The notes under the pieces: generated by a model
What the model was told of the DNA's origin: nothing
What the model saw: only the letters and a program-made list of their open reading frames with translations
The model's database searches: none
Part shown: in pieces, positions 38,050 to 48,048 of the stretch
Layout: every line of letters begins with the position of its first letter
Position numbering within the stretch: the first letter of the stretch is position 1
Position numbers and translations under genes: made by a program
Origin: Pirellulales bacterium
Lineage (GTDB): Bacteria > Planctomycetota > Planctomycetia > Pirellulales > PALSA-1355
Assembly (NCBI GenBank): GCA_022844125.1
Contig: JALHMI010000024.1
Coordinates: 1 to 62,174, forward strand
Direction of reading: 5' to 3'
Length of the DNA stretch: 62,174 nucleotides

Positions 38050-39936
38050 ATGCGACAACTCCCTCTGGCAGCGGCCCTGTTGGCCGGCGTGTGTTTCGTT
38101 TTCGGGCCGACAACCCCCAGCCACGCTGCGACTCCCGAACCGGTCGCCCAAGTCGGCCATGCGGTGAACGACTTCGCACTGAAGGACCTGCAGGGGGTCA
38201 GTCACTCGCTGGGTGACATGCAGCGTGCTCCGGTCGTCGTGGCCGTGTTCATGGGAGTTGAGTGCCCGCTGGCGAAGTTGTACGCTCCCCGCCTGACCGA
38301 ACTGGCGGCGAAGTATCGAGACCAGGGGGTGGTGTTTCTGGCGATCGATTCGAATGCCCAGGACTCGCTGGCCGAAATGACGCATTTCGCCCGCACCTAT
38401 CGGATGGAGATTCCCTTCCTCAAGGATTCGGGCAATGCCGTGGCCGATCGGTTTCAGGCCGAACGCACGCCCGAGGCGTTCGTGCTGGACATCCAGCGCG
38501 TGGTGCGCTATCGCGGCCGGATTGACGACCAGTACGGATTTCAGACCGGCGTGGGCTATCAGCGCAAAGAAGCGGTCGAGTGCGAGCTCGCGGATGCGAT
38601 CGACCAGTTGCTGGCGGGCAAAGACGTCGCCGAACCGGTGACCCGGGCTCCTGGCTGCTTGATTGGTCGCGTGCAGCCGGCGGACGAGAACGCCGAGGTC
38701 ACGTTCAGCAACCAGATCGCGCGGCTGTTTCAGAAGCGGTGCGAACATTGCCATCGCGAGGGAGAGATCGCGCCGTTCAGCCTGAAGAGCTATGACGAAG
38801 TGGTCGGCTGGGCCCCGATGATTGAGGAGGTGGTGCGCGAGAATCGGATGCCCCCTTGGCATGCGGATCCCGCCGTCGGCAGCTTCTCGAATGACTGTCG
38901 CCTCAGCGATGATGAAAAGCAAATGATTGCCAAGTGGGTTGAGGCGGGTGCGCCAGAGGGAAATCCGCAGGACTTGCCCGAGCCGCGGCAGTACACCGTC
39001 GGCTGGCAGATTTCCCAGCCCGACCGGATCATCCCGATGGCGGACAAGCCCTTCAAGGTACCCGCCGAAGGCAAGGTCGAGTATCAGTACTTCGTCGTCG
39101 ACCCTGGATTCACCGAGGACGTCTGGGTCAAAGAAGCTGAAGCCCGGGCAGGCAACAACGCGGTGGTGCATCACATCATCGTGTTCGTGATTCCGCCGGG
39201 TCAGGAAGTTCAGCAGATGGGCGAAGGCATGGGGGCCCGCGACCTGCTGGTCGGCACAGCTCCTGGCAACCCGCCGACGCGCTGCCCCGCAGGAATGGCC
39301 AAGCGGATTCAAGCCGGCTCAAAGCTGCTGTTCCAGATGCACTACACGGCCAACGGCGCCGAGCAGGAAGACACGAGCAGCGTTGGCCTGGTCTATGCCG
39401 ATCCCGCAACCGTGACGCGCGAGGTGCATACCGACCTGGCAATCAACATGGCCTTCAAGGTTCCGGCCGGCGCGGCGAACCACCCGGTGACCTCGTGGCG
39501 GCGATTCCGCGAAGACACGCTGATTCTCTCGTTCATGCCGCACATGCATCTGCGCGGCAAGGCGTTCCGCTACGAGTTGGAGTATCCCGACGGACGCAAG
39601 GAAGTGGCGCTCGACATCCCGCGCTACGACTTTAACTGGCAGAATACCTACGTTCTGGCCGAACCGAAGTTCGTGTCCAAGGGAACCAAGCTGATCTGCA
39701 CGGCACACTTTGATAACTCGGAGGACAATCTGGCGAACCCCGATCCGTCGCAGCCCGTGGGCTGGGGCGAGCAGACCTGGGAAGAAATGATGATCGGCTG
39801 GTTCGTCCGGACCAGCGTCGAAGAGACGCCGAACCTGCCGGCCGTGCTGGCGGAGCAGGAACGTGCGAAGCGTTCCAGTGCCGAGAAAAAGCCGGCGAAG
39901 GCGTCGCCCGAGCAATCGGCCGCGGTTAGCAAGTGA
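38050..39936 (+). CDS. redoxin - heme c - PHM-type copper monooxygenase-like fusion
   Basis: 628 residues from ATG 38050. Signal peptide MRQLPLAAALLAGVCFVFGP. Residues about 37-185 are a peroxiredoxin/redoxin domain (DFALKDLQGVSHSLGDMQ, VVAVFMGVECPLAKLYAPRL) with a single visible active-site-like Cys. Then a heme c site CEHCH (231-235) and RMPPWHADP. The rest has PHM-like copper motifs: HH 374-375 and MHY (His431) for CuA, PHMH (His498, His500) and EEMM (Met580) for CuB. The linker is GVGYQRKEAV...GCLIGRV. The C-terminus is Lys/Ala rich. Similar to the protein at 7006 but with the redoxin added and the EF-hand missing. The substrate is unknown; the arrangement suggests periplasmic oxidation. 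Confidence 0.75.
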   Translation: MRQLPLAAALLAGVCFVFGPTTPSHAATPEPVAQVGHAVNDFALKDLQGVSHSLGDMQRAPVVVAVFMGVECPLAKLYAPRLTELAAKYRDQGVVFLAIDSNAQDSLAEMTHFARTYRMEIPFLKDSGNAVADRFQAERTPEAFVLDIQRVVRYRGRIDDQYGFQTGVGYQRKEAVECELADAIDQLLAGKDVAEPVTRAPGCLIGRVQPADENAEVTFSNQIARLFQKRCEHCHREGEIAPFSLKSYDEVVGWAPMIEEVVRENRMPPWHADPAVGSFSNDCRLSDDEKQMIAKWVEAGAPEGNPQDLPEPRQYTVGWQISQPDRIIPMADKPFKVPAEGKVEYQYFVVDPGFTEDVWVKEAEARAGNNAVVHHIIVFVIPPGQEVQQMGEGMGARDLLVGTAPGNPPTRCPAGMAKRIQAGSKLLFQMHYTANGAEQEDTSSVGLVYADPATVTREVHTDLAINMAFKVPAGAANHPVTSWRRFREDTLILSFMPHMHLRGKAFRYELEYPDGRKEVALDIPRYDFNWQNTYVLAEPKFVSKGTKLICTAHFDNSEDNLANPDPSQPVGWGEQTWEEMMIGWFVRTSVEETPNLPAVLAEQERAKRSSAEKKPAKASPEQSAAVSK

Positions 39937-40175
39937 CCTCGGTGACGCGCTCCATGACTGCGACCGGCTGGCGAGTGGCCGGTCGCGGCTGTGAGATGAG
40001 CTTGAGAACTCGTCTTGCTGATGTTCCGTGTTCACTGACCGACTCAGTCGTCACCAGCGGACTGCGCGAGCGGCTGGCAGCTCTACGGCAATTACGACGC
40101 TCAGGTTAACACTCAGCAGGTGATCCACGTCGGCTGCGGCGACTTGCAGATCGCTTGGTAGCGTCGACTGCGACG

Positions 40176-40649
40176 CTAAGCCTTCGGAACCTCGCCAGGG
40201 ACGCTTTTCCGAAAGAATCGACTCAGAGCCGCGTCGAGACTTAGGCTACCTGGTCCGGCCAGGCAGATCGCCACGCTCAGCGCGAAGAACAGAGTGGCAA
40301 GCAAGCCATTGCCCGTGACGTCGCCCTTATGGAAGACGAACGCAGCGACGAAGGTGGTAATGGCATTGAAGAATGCCGCGGGGCGCGTGAATAGCCCTAG
40401 CGCCAAGAGAATGCCACCCACGAATTCCGAGAGGGCAGCGCACCAGGCGAAGAACCAAGGCGCGGGAAATCCCATCTTCGCCACATCTTCAACAAACCAC
40501 TGCTGTGGTCCCCACGCTCCGTCTCGGGGCAGGACCTTCTCAAATACAATACACAACGCCAGCCCGGTGACAACGCGGATGATGGCCAACCCAAGGTTGA
40601 CAAACCAAGGGCACGTCCCGGATGCACTGATGAGGGCTCGCCACGGCAT
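40176..40649 (-). CDS. DoxX family membrane protein
   Basis: 157 residues with four membrane helices (LGLAIIRVVTGLALCIVFEK, APWFFAWCAALSEFVGGILL, FFNAITTFVAAFVFHKGDVT, LFFALSVAICLAGPGSLSLD). The DoxX signature is the SEFVGGILLALGLFTRPAA segment, followed by the last helix and GPGSLSLDAALSR. DoxX-type proteins have been linked to quinone or thiosulfate oxidation and oxidative stress, but this subgroup is uncharacterised. It is a single gene, downstream of the DUF1501 gene in the same direction, at a distance of 278 bases. Confidence 0.85.
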   Translation of the reverse strand: MPWRALISASGTCPWFVNLGLAIIRVVTGLALCIVFEKVLPRDGAWGPQQWFVEDVAKMGFPAPWFFAWCAALSEFVGGILLALGLFTRPAAFFNAITTFVAAFVFHKGDVTGNGLLATLFFALSVAICLAGPGSLSLDAALSRFFRKSVPGEVPKA

Positions 40650-40926
40650 GTTGCACCGATTCTAGAAAGGACTGCCAAGCACGGCCAACCACGCAAGAAC
40701 CGGCGGCATCATACCTGTCCTTGGCGGCACTGCCCATACTATAGCGGAATACTAATTGCTGGATGTGAGTGCCCTCATCGAGTTGTCTTGAACGAAACTA
40801 AGCAACAGTTGGCGTTGCACGAGCTGAATGAGATGAACGAATCGAACGACTCGACCGCGCGAAAGCGGGTTAGCTCGCCTCGGCGCTGGAAGCTCAGCGA
40901 ATTTCAGTTCGGCTCGAATCGAAGAT

Positions 40927-42399
40927 TCACGCGATGATCTCGCGAATCGGCTCGGCGCCTTCGACGCCGACCAGCTTCTGATCCAGCCCGTTGTAGAAGT
41001 ACGAGAGCCGGTTAGGATCGAACCCGAGCTGGTGCAGGATCGTGGCGTGAAGCTGTTTCACTTCGAGCCGGTTCTCGACAGCAGCGCTGCCTAGCTCATC
41101 GGTCTTGCCATAGCTTGTGCCGCCTTTGATGCCGCCGCCGGCCATCCACATCGTGAAGCCGTAGGCGTTGTGATCTCGGCCAGTTCCCTTTTCATACTCG
41201 GCGGTGGGCTGGCGGCCGAACTCGCCGCCCCACACGACCAGGGTTTCGTCCAACATGCCTCGCTGCTTCAGGTCCTTGAGCAGACCGGCGATCGGTTTGT
41301 CGGTTTCGCCCGCGTGAAGGTCGTGGTTTTCCTTCAAGTCGCCGTGCGCGTCCCAGTTGGCATCGTTGTGGTTGCCGCCTGAATAGAGTTGCACGAAGCG
41401 CACGCCCCGTTCGACCAGCCGCCGCGCGAGCAAACACTGCCGGCCGAAGACTTCGGTCTGCTTCTCGTCAACGCCATACAGCGAGCGCGTCCGCTCGTCT
41501 TCCTGGCGCAAGTCGACCGCATCGGGCGCGGCAGCCTGCATCTTGTAGGCCAATTCGTAGCTCGCGATCCGAGCCGAGAGGTTCGAATTGTCGGGACGCA
41601 ACTGCTGGTGCTCTTCGTTGAACCCGCGAATCGTGTCGAGCATTTCTCGCTGCATTTCGCGCGTGACCCCTTCAGGCGAAGCCAGATCCAAGATCGGCGT
41701 TCCGCCCGAGCGCATGACGGTCGCCTGGTACGTGGCCGGCATGTAGCCGCTGCTCCAGTTCTTGGCGCCGCTGATCGGACCGCCACGCGGGTCGAGCATC
41801 ACGACGAAGCCGGGCAGATTCTCGTTCGGCGTTCCCAGACCATAGTTAACCCAGGAGCCCAGGCAGGGACTGCCGCTGAGGATCTTGCCCGAGTTCATCA
41901 TCAGCATGGCCGAACCGTGAATCGGCGAATCGGCGGTCATCGAGTGGATGAAGGCGATGTCGTCGACACAGGTGGCCAGGTGCGGAAACAGGGTGGAGAC
42001 CCACTGCCCGCACTGGCCATGCTGGGCGAAGTCCCAGCGCGTCTCGACGATGCGACCCTGGTTTTTGTGCCCGCCGCGACCGAACGTCTTCACTTCGATC
42101 GTTTTGTTGTCCATGCCCTTCATCGTGGGCTTGTAGTCGAACGTGTCGATGTGGCTAGGGCCGCCGTACATGTAGAGGAAGATGACGCTCTTGGCCTTCG
42201 CCGGCAATTGCGGGGCGCGCGGAGCCAGCGGATTGGTCCAGGGAGTGGCGCCATCGGCAGCGACGGCCTGCCGGTTCAGGAAGCCATCATTTCCCAAGAG
42301 CGCGGCCAGAGCCGTGCCGGTGAATCCTGCGCCGGCTTGCCAAAGGAACTCGCGCCGCGTGCGGCCGCAGAAGTTTCGGTGCTTGTGCTCGCTGGACAT
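40927..42399 (-). CDS. DUF1501 domain protein, partner of the DUF1553 gene
   Basis: 490 residues. Tat-like start TRREFLWQAGAGFTGTALAA. The DUF1501 core is plain: SVIFLYMYGGPSHIDTFDYK, DDIAFIHSMTADSPIHGSAM, VVWGGEFGRQPTAEYEKGTG RDHNAYGF and MAGGGIKGGTSYGKTDELG. It starts 15 bases after the stop of the DUF1553/DUF1549 cytochrome gene, the standard planctomycete arrangement, so the two exported proteins are probably co-translated and work together. The reaction is not established; the fold is that of the alkaline phosphatase/sulfatase superfamily. Confidence 0.92.
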   Translation of the reverse strand: MSSEHKHRNFCGRTRREFLWQAGAGFTGTALAALLGNDGFLNRQAVAADGATPWTNPLAPRAPQLPAKAKSVIFLYMYGGPSHIDTFDYKPTMKGMDNKTIEVKTFGRGGHKNQGRIVETRWDFAQHGQCGQWVSTLFPHLATCVDDIAFIHSMTADSPIHGSAMLMMNSGKILSGSPCLGSWVNYGLGTPNENLPGFVVMLDPRGGPISGAKNWSSGYMPATYQATVMRSGGTPILDLASPEGVTREMQREMLDTIRGFNEEHQQLRPDNSNLSARIASYELAYKMQAAAPDAVDLRQEDERTRSLYGVDEKQTEVFGRQCLLARRLVERGVRFVQLYSGGNHNDANWDAHGDLKENHDLHAGETDKPIAGLLKDLKQRGMLDETLVVWGGEFGRQPTAEYEKGTGRDHNAYGFTMWMAGGGIKGGTSYGKTDELGSAAVENRLEVKQLHATILHQLGFDPNRLSYFYNGLDQKLVGVEGAEPIREIIA

Positions 42400-42414
42400 C
42401 GTGCGTGCCTTCGT

Positions 42415-44967
42415 TCAATCGAGATACACGAATTCGTTCAGATTGTAGGCCGTGACGCAAAACTGCTTGAGCGCCGCCTCGGGCGACAGGCCATGCTTGC
42501 TTTGCAGCGCCGCGAGCAGCTGCAAACCGCGGCTAATTTCGCCCGGCGTTGGCTCTCGCTGGAAGAGCCTTCGAAGTGCGATCGCAACTTGCGTCTCGGG
42601 CTTGTCACCACCTTGCGTACGCAGATACTGAGCAAACTGCTCGGCCTGCTCGTTTACAAACCGGCTGTTCAGCATGCCCAGTGCCTGCGTCGGCTGGGTG
42701 GTGACGAACCGCGAGGGACAACTGGCATCGGTCTCTGGCCCATCAAAGCTGGCGATCAACGGCACCGCCAGCGAACGCTTGGCGTGAATATAGATTGTGC
42801 GGCGCGCGGTCTCGGCGGGCGACGACTTACCCCAGCCCGCCCCCGGCATCGACTGCCCGGCGAGCACCTCATCCGGAATCGTGACGAAGATGCTGGGGCC
42901 GAACATCGCGCCGCGATTCAAGCTGCCATTTGCGGCCAGGATCGAGTCGCGAATCTCTTCGGCCGAAAGCCGCCGCATTTCGAACCGCCAGAGGTGGTCG
43001 TTGATCGGGTCGGCTGCGAGCGCCTGCTCGCTGGCCTCGGACGACATCTGGTACGCGCTCGACAGCATGATCAGCTTGTGCAGCCGCTTCATCCGCCAGC
43101 CGCCGGCGACGAACTCCGAGGCCAACCAGTCGAGCAGCTCCGGATGCGTTGGCTGGATGCCCTGAAAGCCAAAGTCGCTGGTCGAGCGCACGATCCCGCG
43201 GCCGAAGTGGTAGTGCCAGATGCGGTTGACCATCACCCGAGCAGTAAGCGGATTCTCGGGGCTGGTGATCCACTGGGCCAGCGCGCGGCGACGGCCGGTG
43301 GACGACACGCCTTCGGCCGGCAACACAATGTTCGGTTCCGGCGGCGAGAGCACAGACGGGAAGCCGGGCGTAACTTCCGCAGCGGCCGCGTGGGCGTTCC
43401 CGCGAATCAGGACGTGCGTCGGTGGGCACTCGCGGCCATGCTCCTTAACGCACAGCGCCTTGTCCAAGCCGGAGGGTCGAAAGTTCGCCAGCTCGTCGCG
43501 CTTGGCGGTCAACTCGGCATAGCGATCGAATTCTTCCTGGGACAAGGCTCCGCCGATGTGACGCTTGGCAATCTCGACGCGCATCGCGTCGGTCTTCCAA
43601 TCGTCCTTCTCAACACCCACGAGTGCAGCAAAGATCTGTTCGTTGAGCTTTCGGAGTTCCTGCCGAACCTCGCGCGTCTGCTGTTTGTGAGCGGCGATCT
43701 GCTCTTCGTTGCGGCGAACCTCTTCTTCGTTTCCAATTGCGCGCACCGAAGCGTCTTCGATGCTCTCCGGCGAGCGTTCGCCGAATCGCCGCACGTTGCG
43801 GAAGAAGGCCAGCAGTCGGTAGTAGTCGGCCTGCGGCAGCGGATCAAGCTTGTGGTCGTGACACCGGGCACAGCCGATCGTCAGGCCTAGGAACACTTCG
43901 CCCGTGGTGCGCACCAGGTCGTCCAGATCCTCGTACAGCTCCTGCTCGGGATCGACCGGCTCGTCCTGCCAGATGCCCAGGCGGTAATAGCCCGTCGCGA
44001 TGATCGTCTCGGGGGTGGGCTGGTCCAGCTCATCGCCGGCAAGCTGCTCGGTGACGAACTGGTTGTAAGGCTTGTCGTTGTTGAACGATTGGATCACGTA
44101 GTCGCGATACCGCCACACGAACGGCTTCGCGCCGTCGCGCTCGTAGCTGTTGGTCTCGGCGTAGCGCACCAGGTCGAGCCAATGCCGGCCCCAGCGTTCG
44201 CCATAGTGGGGAGATTCGAGCAGCGTGTCGACAACGCGCTCAAATGCTCCCGGCGAATCATCGGTTAGAAACGCCGCGACTTCCTCGGGCGAAGGGGGCA
44301 GACCGATCAGATCGTAGTACGCCCGGCGAATGAGCGCGGTTTTGCTCGCCGGCGGCGCAGGCTTTAGGCCCGTCTCGTTCAGCTTCGCCAGGACAAACGC
44401 ATCGATCGGCGTGCGGATCCAGGCGTTGTCGCGGAGGCTCGGTGGCTGCGGATGTGTCACCGGCTGAAATGACCAGAAGGCTTTTGCCTTGTCGTCGACG
44501 GCAGGCGGACCGTGATCGTCAGTGGGCTTCTCACCCAGTTCCGCGTCGCTGCCCCACGGCAGCCCGAACTCGACCCATTTGGTGAACACAGCGATCTGCT
44601 CGTCGGCCAGCTTACCGCTGGGAGGCATCTCATAACCGGAATAGTTCACCGCTTCGAGCAGCAAGCTTTCGGCCGGCGCCTCGAGCGACACGGCCGCTCC
44701 AGAATCGCCCCCCTTCAAAATCCCCTCGCGATTGGTGAGGAACAGGCTCCCTTTCGCCTTGCCGTCCGCACCGTGACACTTCAGGCAATGAGCTGCCAGC
44801 AGCGGCTTGACCTCGCTGTCGAAGAACGCCGCGGGATCAGCGACAGCGGCGGGCTCCGGCGAAGCGGTCGCGACGGGTTCTTCCGCGCGTGCCGCGGCAG
44901 CCCAGCTCAAAACGGCCGTTGTACCCAGCAATAGGTTGGCCAGCACTCTTGGCAGGTAACTCGGCAT
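42415..44967 (-). CDS. planctomycete cytochrome C (PSCyt1) DUF1549/DUF1553 protein
   Basis: About 850 residues from ATG 44967; upstream frame extension is not protein-like. Signal peptide to about residue 28. PSCyt1 heme site CLKCH (AAHCLKCHGADGKAKGSL). DUF1549 region: RTPIDAFVLAKLNETGLKPA, RRAYYDLIGLPPSPEEVAAF, GERWGRHWLDLVRYAETNSY, GCARCHDHKLDP (a second CxxCH, CARCH). DUF1553 region: WITSPENPLTARVMVNRIWH YHFGRGIV, STSDFGFQGIQPTHPELLDW and QALGMLNSRFVNEQAEQFAQ. A polar helical insert lies near residue 450. Exported with its DUF1501 partner. The role is unknown, though such pairs are abundant in planctomycetes that degrade complex sugars. Confidence 0.92.
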   Translation of the reverse strand: MPSYLPRVLANLLLGTTAVLSWAAAARAEEPVATASPEPAAVADPAAFFDSEVKPLLAAHCLKCHGADGKAKGSLFLTNREGILKGGDSGAAVSLEAPAESLLLEAVNYSGYEMPPSGKLADEQIAVFTKWVEFGLPWGSDAELGEKPTDDHGPPAVDDKAKAFWSFQPVTHPQPPSLRDNAWIRTPIDAFVLAKLNETGLKPAPPASKTALIRRAYYDLIGLPPSPEEVAAFLTDDSPGAFERVVDTLLESPHYGERWGRHWLDLVRYAETNSYERDGAKPFVWRYRDYVIQSFNNDKPYNQFVTEQLAGDELDQPTPETIIATGYYRLGIWQDEPVDPEQELYEDLDDLVRTTGEVFLGLTIGCARCHDHKLDPLPQADYYRLLAFFRNVRRFGERSPESIEDASVRAIGNEEEVRRNEEQIAAHKQQTREVRQELRKLNEQIFAALVGVEKDDWKTDAMRVEIAKRHIGGALSQEEFDRYAELTAKRDELANFRPSGLDKALCVKEHGRECPPTHVLIRGNAHAAAAEVTPGFPSVLSPPEPNIVLPAEGVSSTGRRRALAQWITSPENPLTARVMVNRIWHYHFGRGIVRSTSDFGFQGIQPTHPELLDWLASEFVAGGWRMKRLHKLIMLSSAYQMSSEASEQALAADPINDHLWRFEMRRLSAEEIRDSILAANGSLNRGAMFGPSIFVTIPDEVLAGQSMPGAGWGKSSPAETARRTIYIHAKRSLAVPLIASFDGPETDASCPSRFVTTQPTQALGMLNSRFVNEQAEQFAQYLRTQGGDKPETQVAIALRRLFQREPTPGEISRGLQLLAALQSKHGLSPEAALKQFCVTAYNLNEFVYLD

Positions 44968-45141
44968 GAATTCCGCGGTCTCCAGGTCGTCTGGGGGACA
45001 GGAGATGTCCCGCCAACAGGGGAGCGTGGGTAGACCTTTACTTTGACCGGACTTTGGCCCGAACGCAACCGCCTGCAGAGGGCGGCGGAACGACACCCGT
45101 CCAATCTGCGCCAGACGCGGTCACCTGCGATTGGAATGTGA

Positions 45142-47955
45142 CTAGTTCACCGAGCTTTGGAGCAGCTCTTCCGCCTTGGAGATGGCCGCTTCCAGATGAC
45201 CAAGGTACGCGATCCGCCCCTGGCGGTCGATAATGGCTGTGTGCGGAATTCCGCGGACACCATAGGCGGCGAAGGTCTTTCCGAAGAAGCCCCTCGGACC
45301 CCCACGGTCGATGGCCAGCGGATAGGTCAGGCCGCGCTTCTGTGCAAACTCCGCGACCGCCTCGACGTTTTCGCCGCTCCCGTGCAGCCCGATGACGACC
45401 AGCCCCTTGTCCGCGTTGCGTCGAGCTGCAGCCTGCACCTCGGGTAGCTGGCCAATGCAGGGACCGCAACCGATGCCCCAAAACTCGACCAGCACGACCT
45501 TGCCGGCCATGTCCGGAGCCGCGGCACTCCCTGTTTGGCTCAACCAGACTTCAGGATCGACAGCCGGCGCGGGGTCCCCCAGCTTGACGACTTCGGCACG
45601 TGACCGGGTGTCATCGGAAATCGAGTTGGCAAAGCTGACCACGTCGAACACTGGCTCGTAAGCAACACGCTGCTTCGGATTGCCGCTCGATCCGTCGCGA
45701 TAGTCCAGAACGTTGGTTCCCGCCGGCGCAGAAACCACGAACGCATCTGGCGGAAACTCGGCGTCAAATTCCAGGCTCTCGATCCGATGTACCTTGAGCA
45801 AGTCAACCTTGCCATCGCGGTACGTGAACTCGACGTACATGCCGGGCACGATCGCTCCGTTGTCATACTTCTTCGGCGCAAACTGCCACCGCTGCGATCC
45901 GGTCGTTCCGTGGTCTGAAATCGTCGAATTGATAAACCCGGTTTGCGGGTCCGCCAGAACGGTGCTCGTCCAATCGGCCGGCTGCGACGCCGCGGGTCGA
46001 AGGGTCAGCTTCAGTCGATCGTCAATCGATTCGACGGTCGCGCGTGGAGCATCTTTCGCATCAGCTTTGGCGCGTGGTGTGGTCACACTTGACCAGTAGC
46101 ACAGCTCGCGGAGCGAGCGCATGCCTATATGAAGTTTCTCCCGACCGTAGACATCCGCCTGCGCACCGTCTGGGTGAAACTGGATGCTCTCCTTGCCATT
46201 CGTGGCCAGCACCGAATAAATCTTTCCCGCGTAGCTGCTCACCTCGCGATGCCGGTGACCATCGCTCTCGATCTCCACCGTCGCAAACCTGATCGTTTGG
46301 TCGGGATACTCGCGTTCCAGCGCGGCAGCCAGGTCGGGAATCTTTTCGGGATCTGCCCCCCTCAAGATCGCTTCCAACTTGTCCTTATCCAGCCAAGGAA
46401 AGCCGCTGCGGATCACGCTCAGCTTGGCCCGGCCGCGCGTGAGCAGGTCGCGCTGCCGATTCCATTTTTCGACGAGCTCAGGCGGATACGGATTCTCACT
46501 CGATGTCGCGGAAGTGACTGTGGGCTCAGCAGCGAGTGGCGCCGAGCTGACTCGACGAAGCTCAAACCGCGCGTCTTTCGTCTCACCAGCCACCAACACG
46601 CACGGATCACTCGTCTTACGCACCGATTCGTAACCTGCCGGGACCGTGCCCACAACAAACTGATAACTTCCCGCGGGCAGAATGGCTTGCAGTTGACCGG
46701 TGGCATCCGTCGCCGGATTGTCGACAAACACCGTCTGGCTTTGCAGCACGTGGCGCTCGGCACTCGTGTCCGGTCCAACCATGAAGTCCACTCCGGCAAC
46801 GGGCCGACCGCCTTCGACGTCGATCGCGGTCAGCACAATCGTGGCTCCACGCGCGAGCGGCAGAGCAACGGACTGCTCTCGCATCTCCTCGCTGACGACG
46901 ATCGGCTGTTCCGTTTTGACGTAGGGCTCCTGCCAAGCCGGGTCGGCGATCAGCACGTACTCTCCCGGCGTGAGCCGCAACTCCAGGCGGCCGTCGCGAT
47001 CGCTCGTGGCCTGGTTGCCGTCGGTCACCAGTCGCTTGCCGCGCACCCGAACGCGGACGTTTTCCGCAGGCGAACCAGTATCGGCGCGTAGCACTTGCAC
47101 TCGCACCGGCCGGGGCACCTGAAAGCTGTGGTTCAAGACTCCGTCATAGCCCAGGCATTCCACTCTCGGCTGCGGGGTCGTTGTCGTGGCCAGCGAAAAT
47201 CGCTTTTGCTCGTAGCCCGGTTGAAATGAAATGCGGCCGAGCAGGCGTGCCTCGCGCGGCAAGCCCTTGATGATGTAGTTCCCTTCGCCGTCCGTCTCTG
47301 CGCTGAGGAAAGCGGTTGGCATTAAGCGGACGGATGCGAATGACCGATCATCGATATGCACCGACCGCGAACTGCTCTCCAGCAGCGTGCATAACCACGA
47401 GTTGTTGCCGGTCCGCTCATCCTGAACAACGCCCAGCTCGACTCGTGCCCCGGCGAGCGGCTTGCCCGTGTCGTCCGTGATCTGACCGCGGAGCGTCGCC
47501 GGCGCTCCGAACACAAGCACCGTAACGATTGGATCGCCCTGATAATACACGCGTCCTTGTTCTTCGGGCACGCGCTCGTCTGGCGGAGCGATCGGGCGAT
47601 AGATCCGCATTCCCTGCCAGGAGTAACCGTATCCGTCGGCGGCGCCGTAGACTTCGAAGCGGGCTTCGGCGTCGCGCTGTCCTTCGTCCAAGGGGAGCTT
47701 CACCTGGTGGAACGCGAACGACCCATCCGTAGCGGTTGTCGTCGAGGACAACCGTGGCTCTTTGGATTGAAGCCGGTTTGCGGACGCGAGGAAAACGGTG
47801 GCGCCGGCGACAGGTTTACCTTGCTCATCAACCGCCCGGCCTGTGACGTCGACCGGGTCGGCATTGGCGGCATCTTCGGCCTTCGCGAAGCCGGCAATGG
47901 CCAGCGCGGTCAAAAACAACACCAGACACAGTCGAAATGCTCGCATGCCTTCCAT
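45142..47955 (-). CDS. exported carboxypeptidase-regulatory / TlpA-like thioredoxin protein
   Basis: About 937 residues. Signal peptide MRAFRLCLVLFLTALAIAGF AKA; ATG 47946 or 47955 are both possible starts. At least three carboxypeptidase-regulatory-like beta-sandwich repeats follow (VDVTGRAVDEQGKPVAGATV, ATLRGQITDDTGKPLAGARV, SPAENVRVRVRGKRLVTDGN). A middle region of unknown fold precedes a C-terminal thioredoxin domain with WGIGCGPCIGQLPEV (CGPC) and RGIPHTAIIDRQGRIAYLGH, including the cis-Pro. The TlpA/ResA-like domain suggests extracytoplasmic disulfide or redox chemistry. It is read in the same direction as the DUF1553 gene, with 174 bases between. Confidence 0.85.
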   Translation of the reverse strand: MEGMRAFRLCLVLFLTALAIAGFAKAEDAANADPVDVTGRAVDEQGKPVAGATVFLASANRLQSKEPRLSSTTTATDGSFAFHQVKLPLDEGQRDAEARFEVYGAADGYGYSWQGMRIYRPIAPPDERVPEEQGRVYYQGDPIVTVLVFGAPATLRGQITDDTGKPLAGARVELGVVQDERTGNNSWLCTLLESSSRSVHIDDRSFASVRLMPTAFLSAETDGEGNYIIKGLPREARLLGRISFQPGYEQKRFSLATTTTPQPRVECLGYDGVLNHSFQVPRPVRVQVLRADTGSPAENVRVRVRGKRLVTDGNQATSDRDGRLELRLTPGEYVLIADPAWQEPYVKTEQPIVVSEEMREQSVALPLARGATIVLTAIDVEGGRPVAGVDFMVGPDTSAERHVLQSQTVFVDNPATDATGQLQAILPAGSYQFVVGTVPAGYESVRKTSDPCVLVAGETKDARFELRRVSSAPLAAEPTVTSATSSENPYPPELVEKWNRQRDLLTRGRAKLSVIRSGFPWLDKDKLEAILRGADPEKIPDLAAALEREYPDQTIRFATVEIESDGHRHREVSSYAGKIYSVLATNGKESIQFHPDGAQADVYGREKLHIGMRSLRELCYWSSVTTPRAKADAKDAPRATVESIDDRLKLTLRPAASQPADWTSTVLADPQTGFINSTISDHGTTGSQRWQFAPKKYDNGAIVPGMYVEFTYRDGKVDLLKVHRIESLEFDAEFPPDAFVVSAPAGTNVLDYRDGSSGNPKQRVAYEPVFDVVSFANSISDDTRSRAEVVKLGDPAPAVDPEVWLSQTGSAAAPDMAGKVVLVEFWGIGCGPCIGQLPEVQAAARRNADKGLVVIGLHGSGENVEAVAEFAQKRGLTYPLAIDRGGPRGFFGKTFAAYGVRGIPHTAIIDRQGRIAYLGHLEAAISKAEELLQSSVN

Positions 47956-48048
47956 CCCGTGGTTCGAGAGAAATGAACACGACGCTGCGCCAAAAGAGGA
48001 ATGCGCACATCTTAGTGCGGCCGAGTGGAACATGCCAACGCTGTAGCT

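Noticed and set aside
37441-39312. 623-codon open frame antisense to the redoxin-copper gene
   Set aside because: It is a high-GC shadow of a well-supported gene with signal peptide and heme motif, and its protein text has no family features.
41389-43890. 833-codon open frame antisense to the DUF1501/DUF1553 genes
   Set aside because: It spans two recognised genes on the other strand; its Arg/Gly/Val/Ala-rich text is typical of shadow translation.
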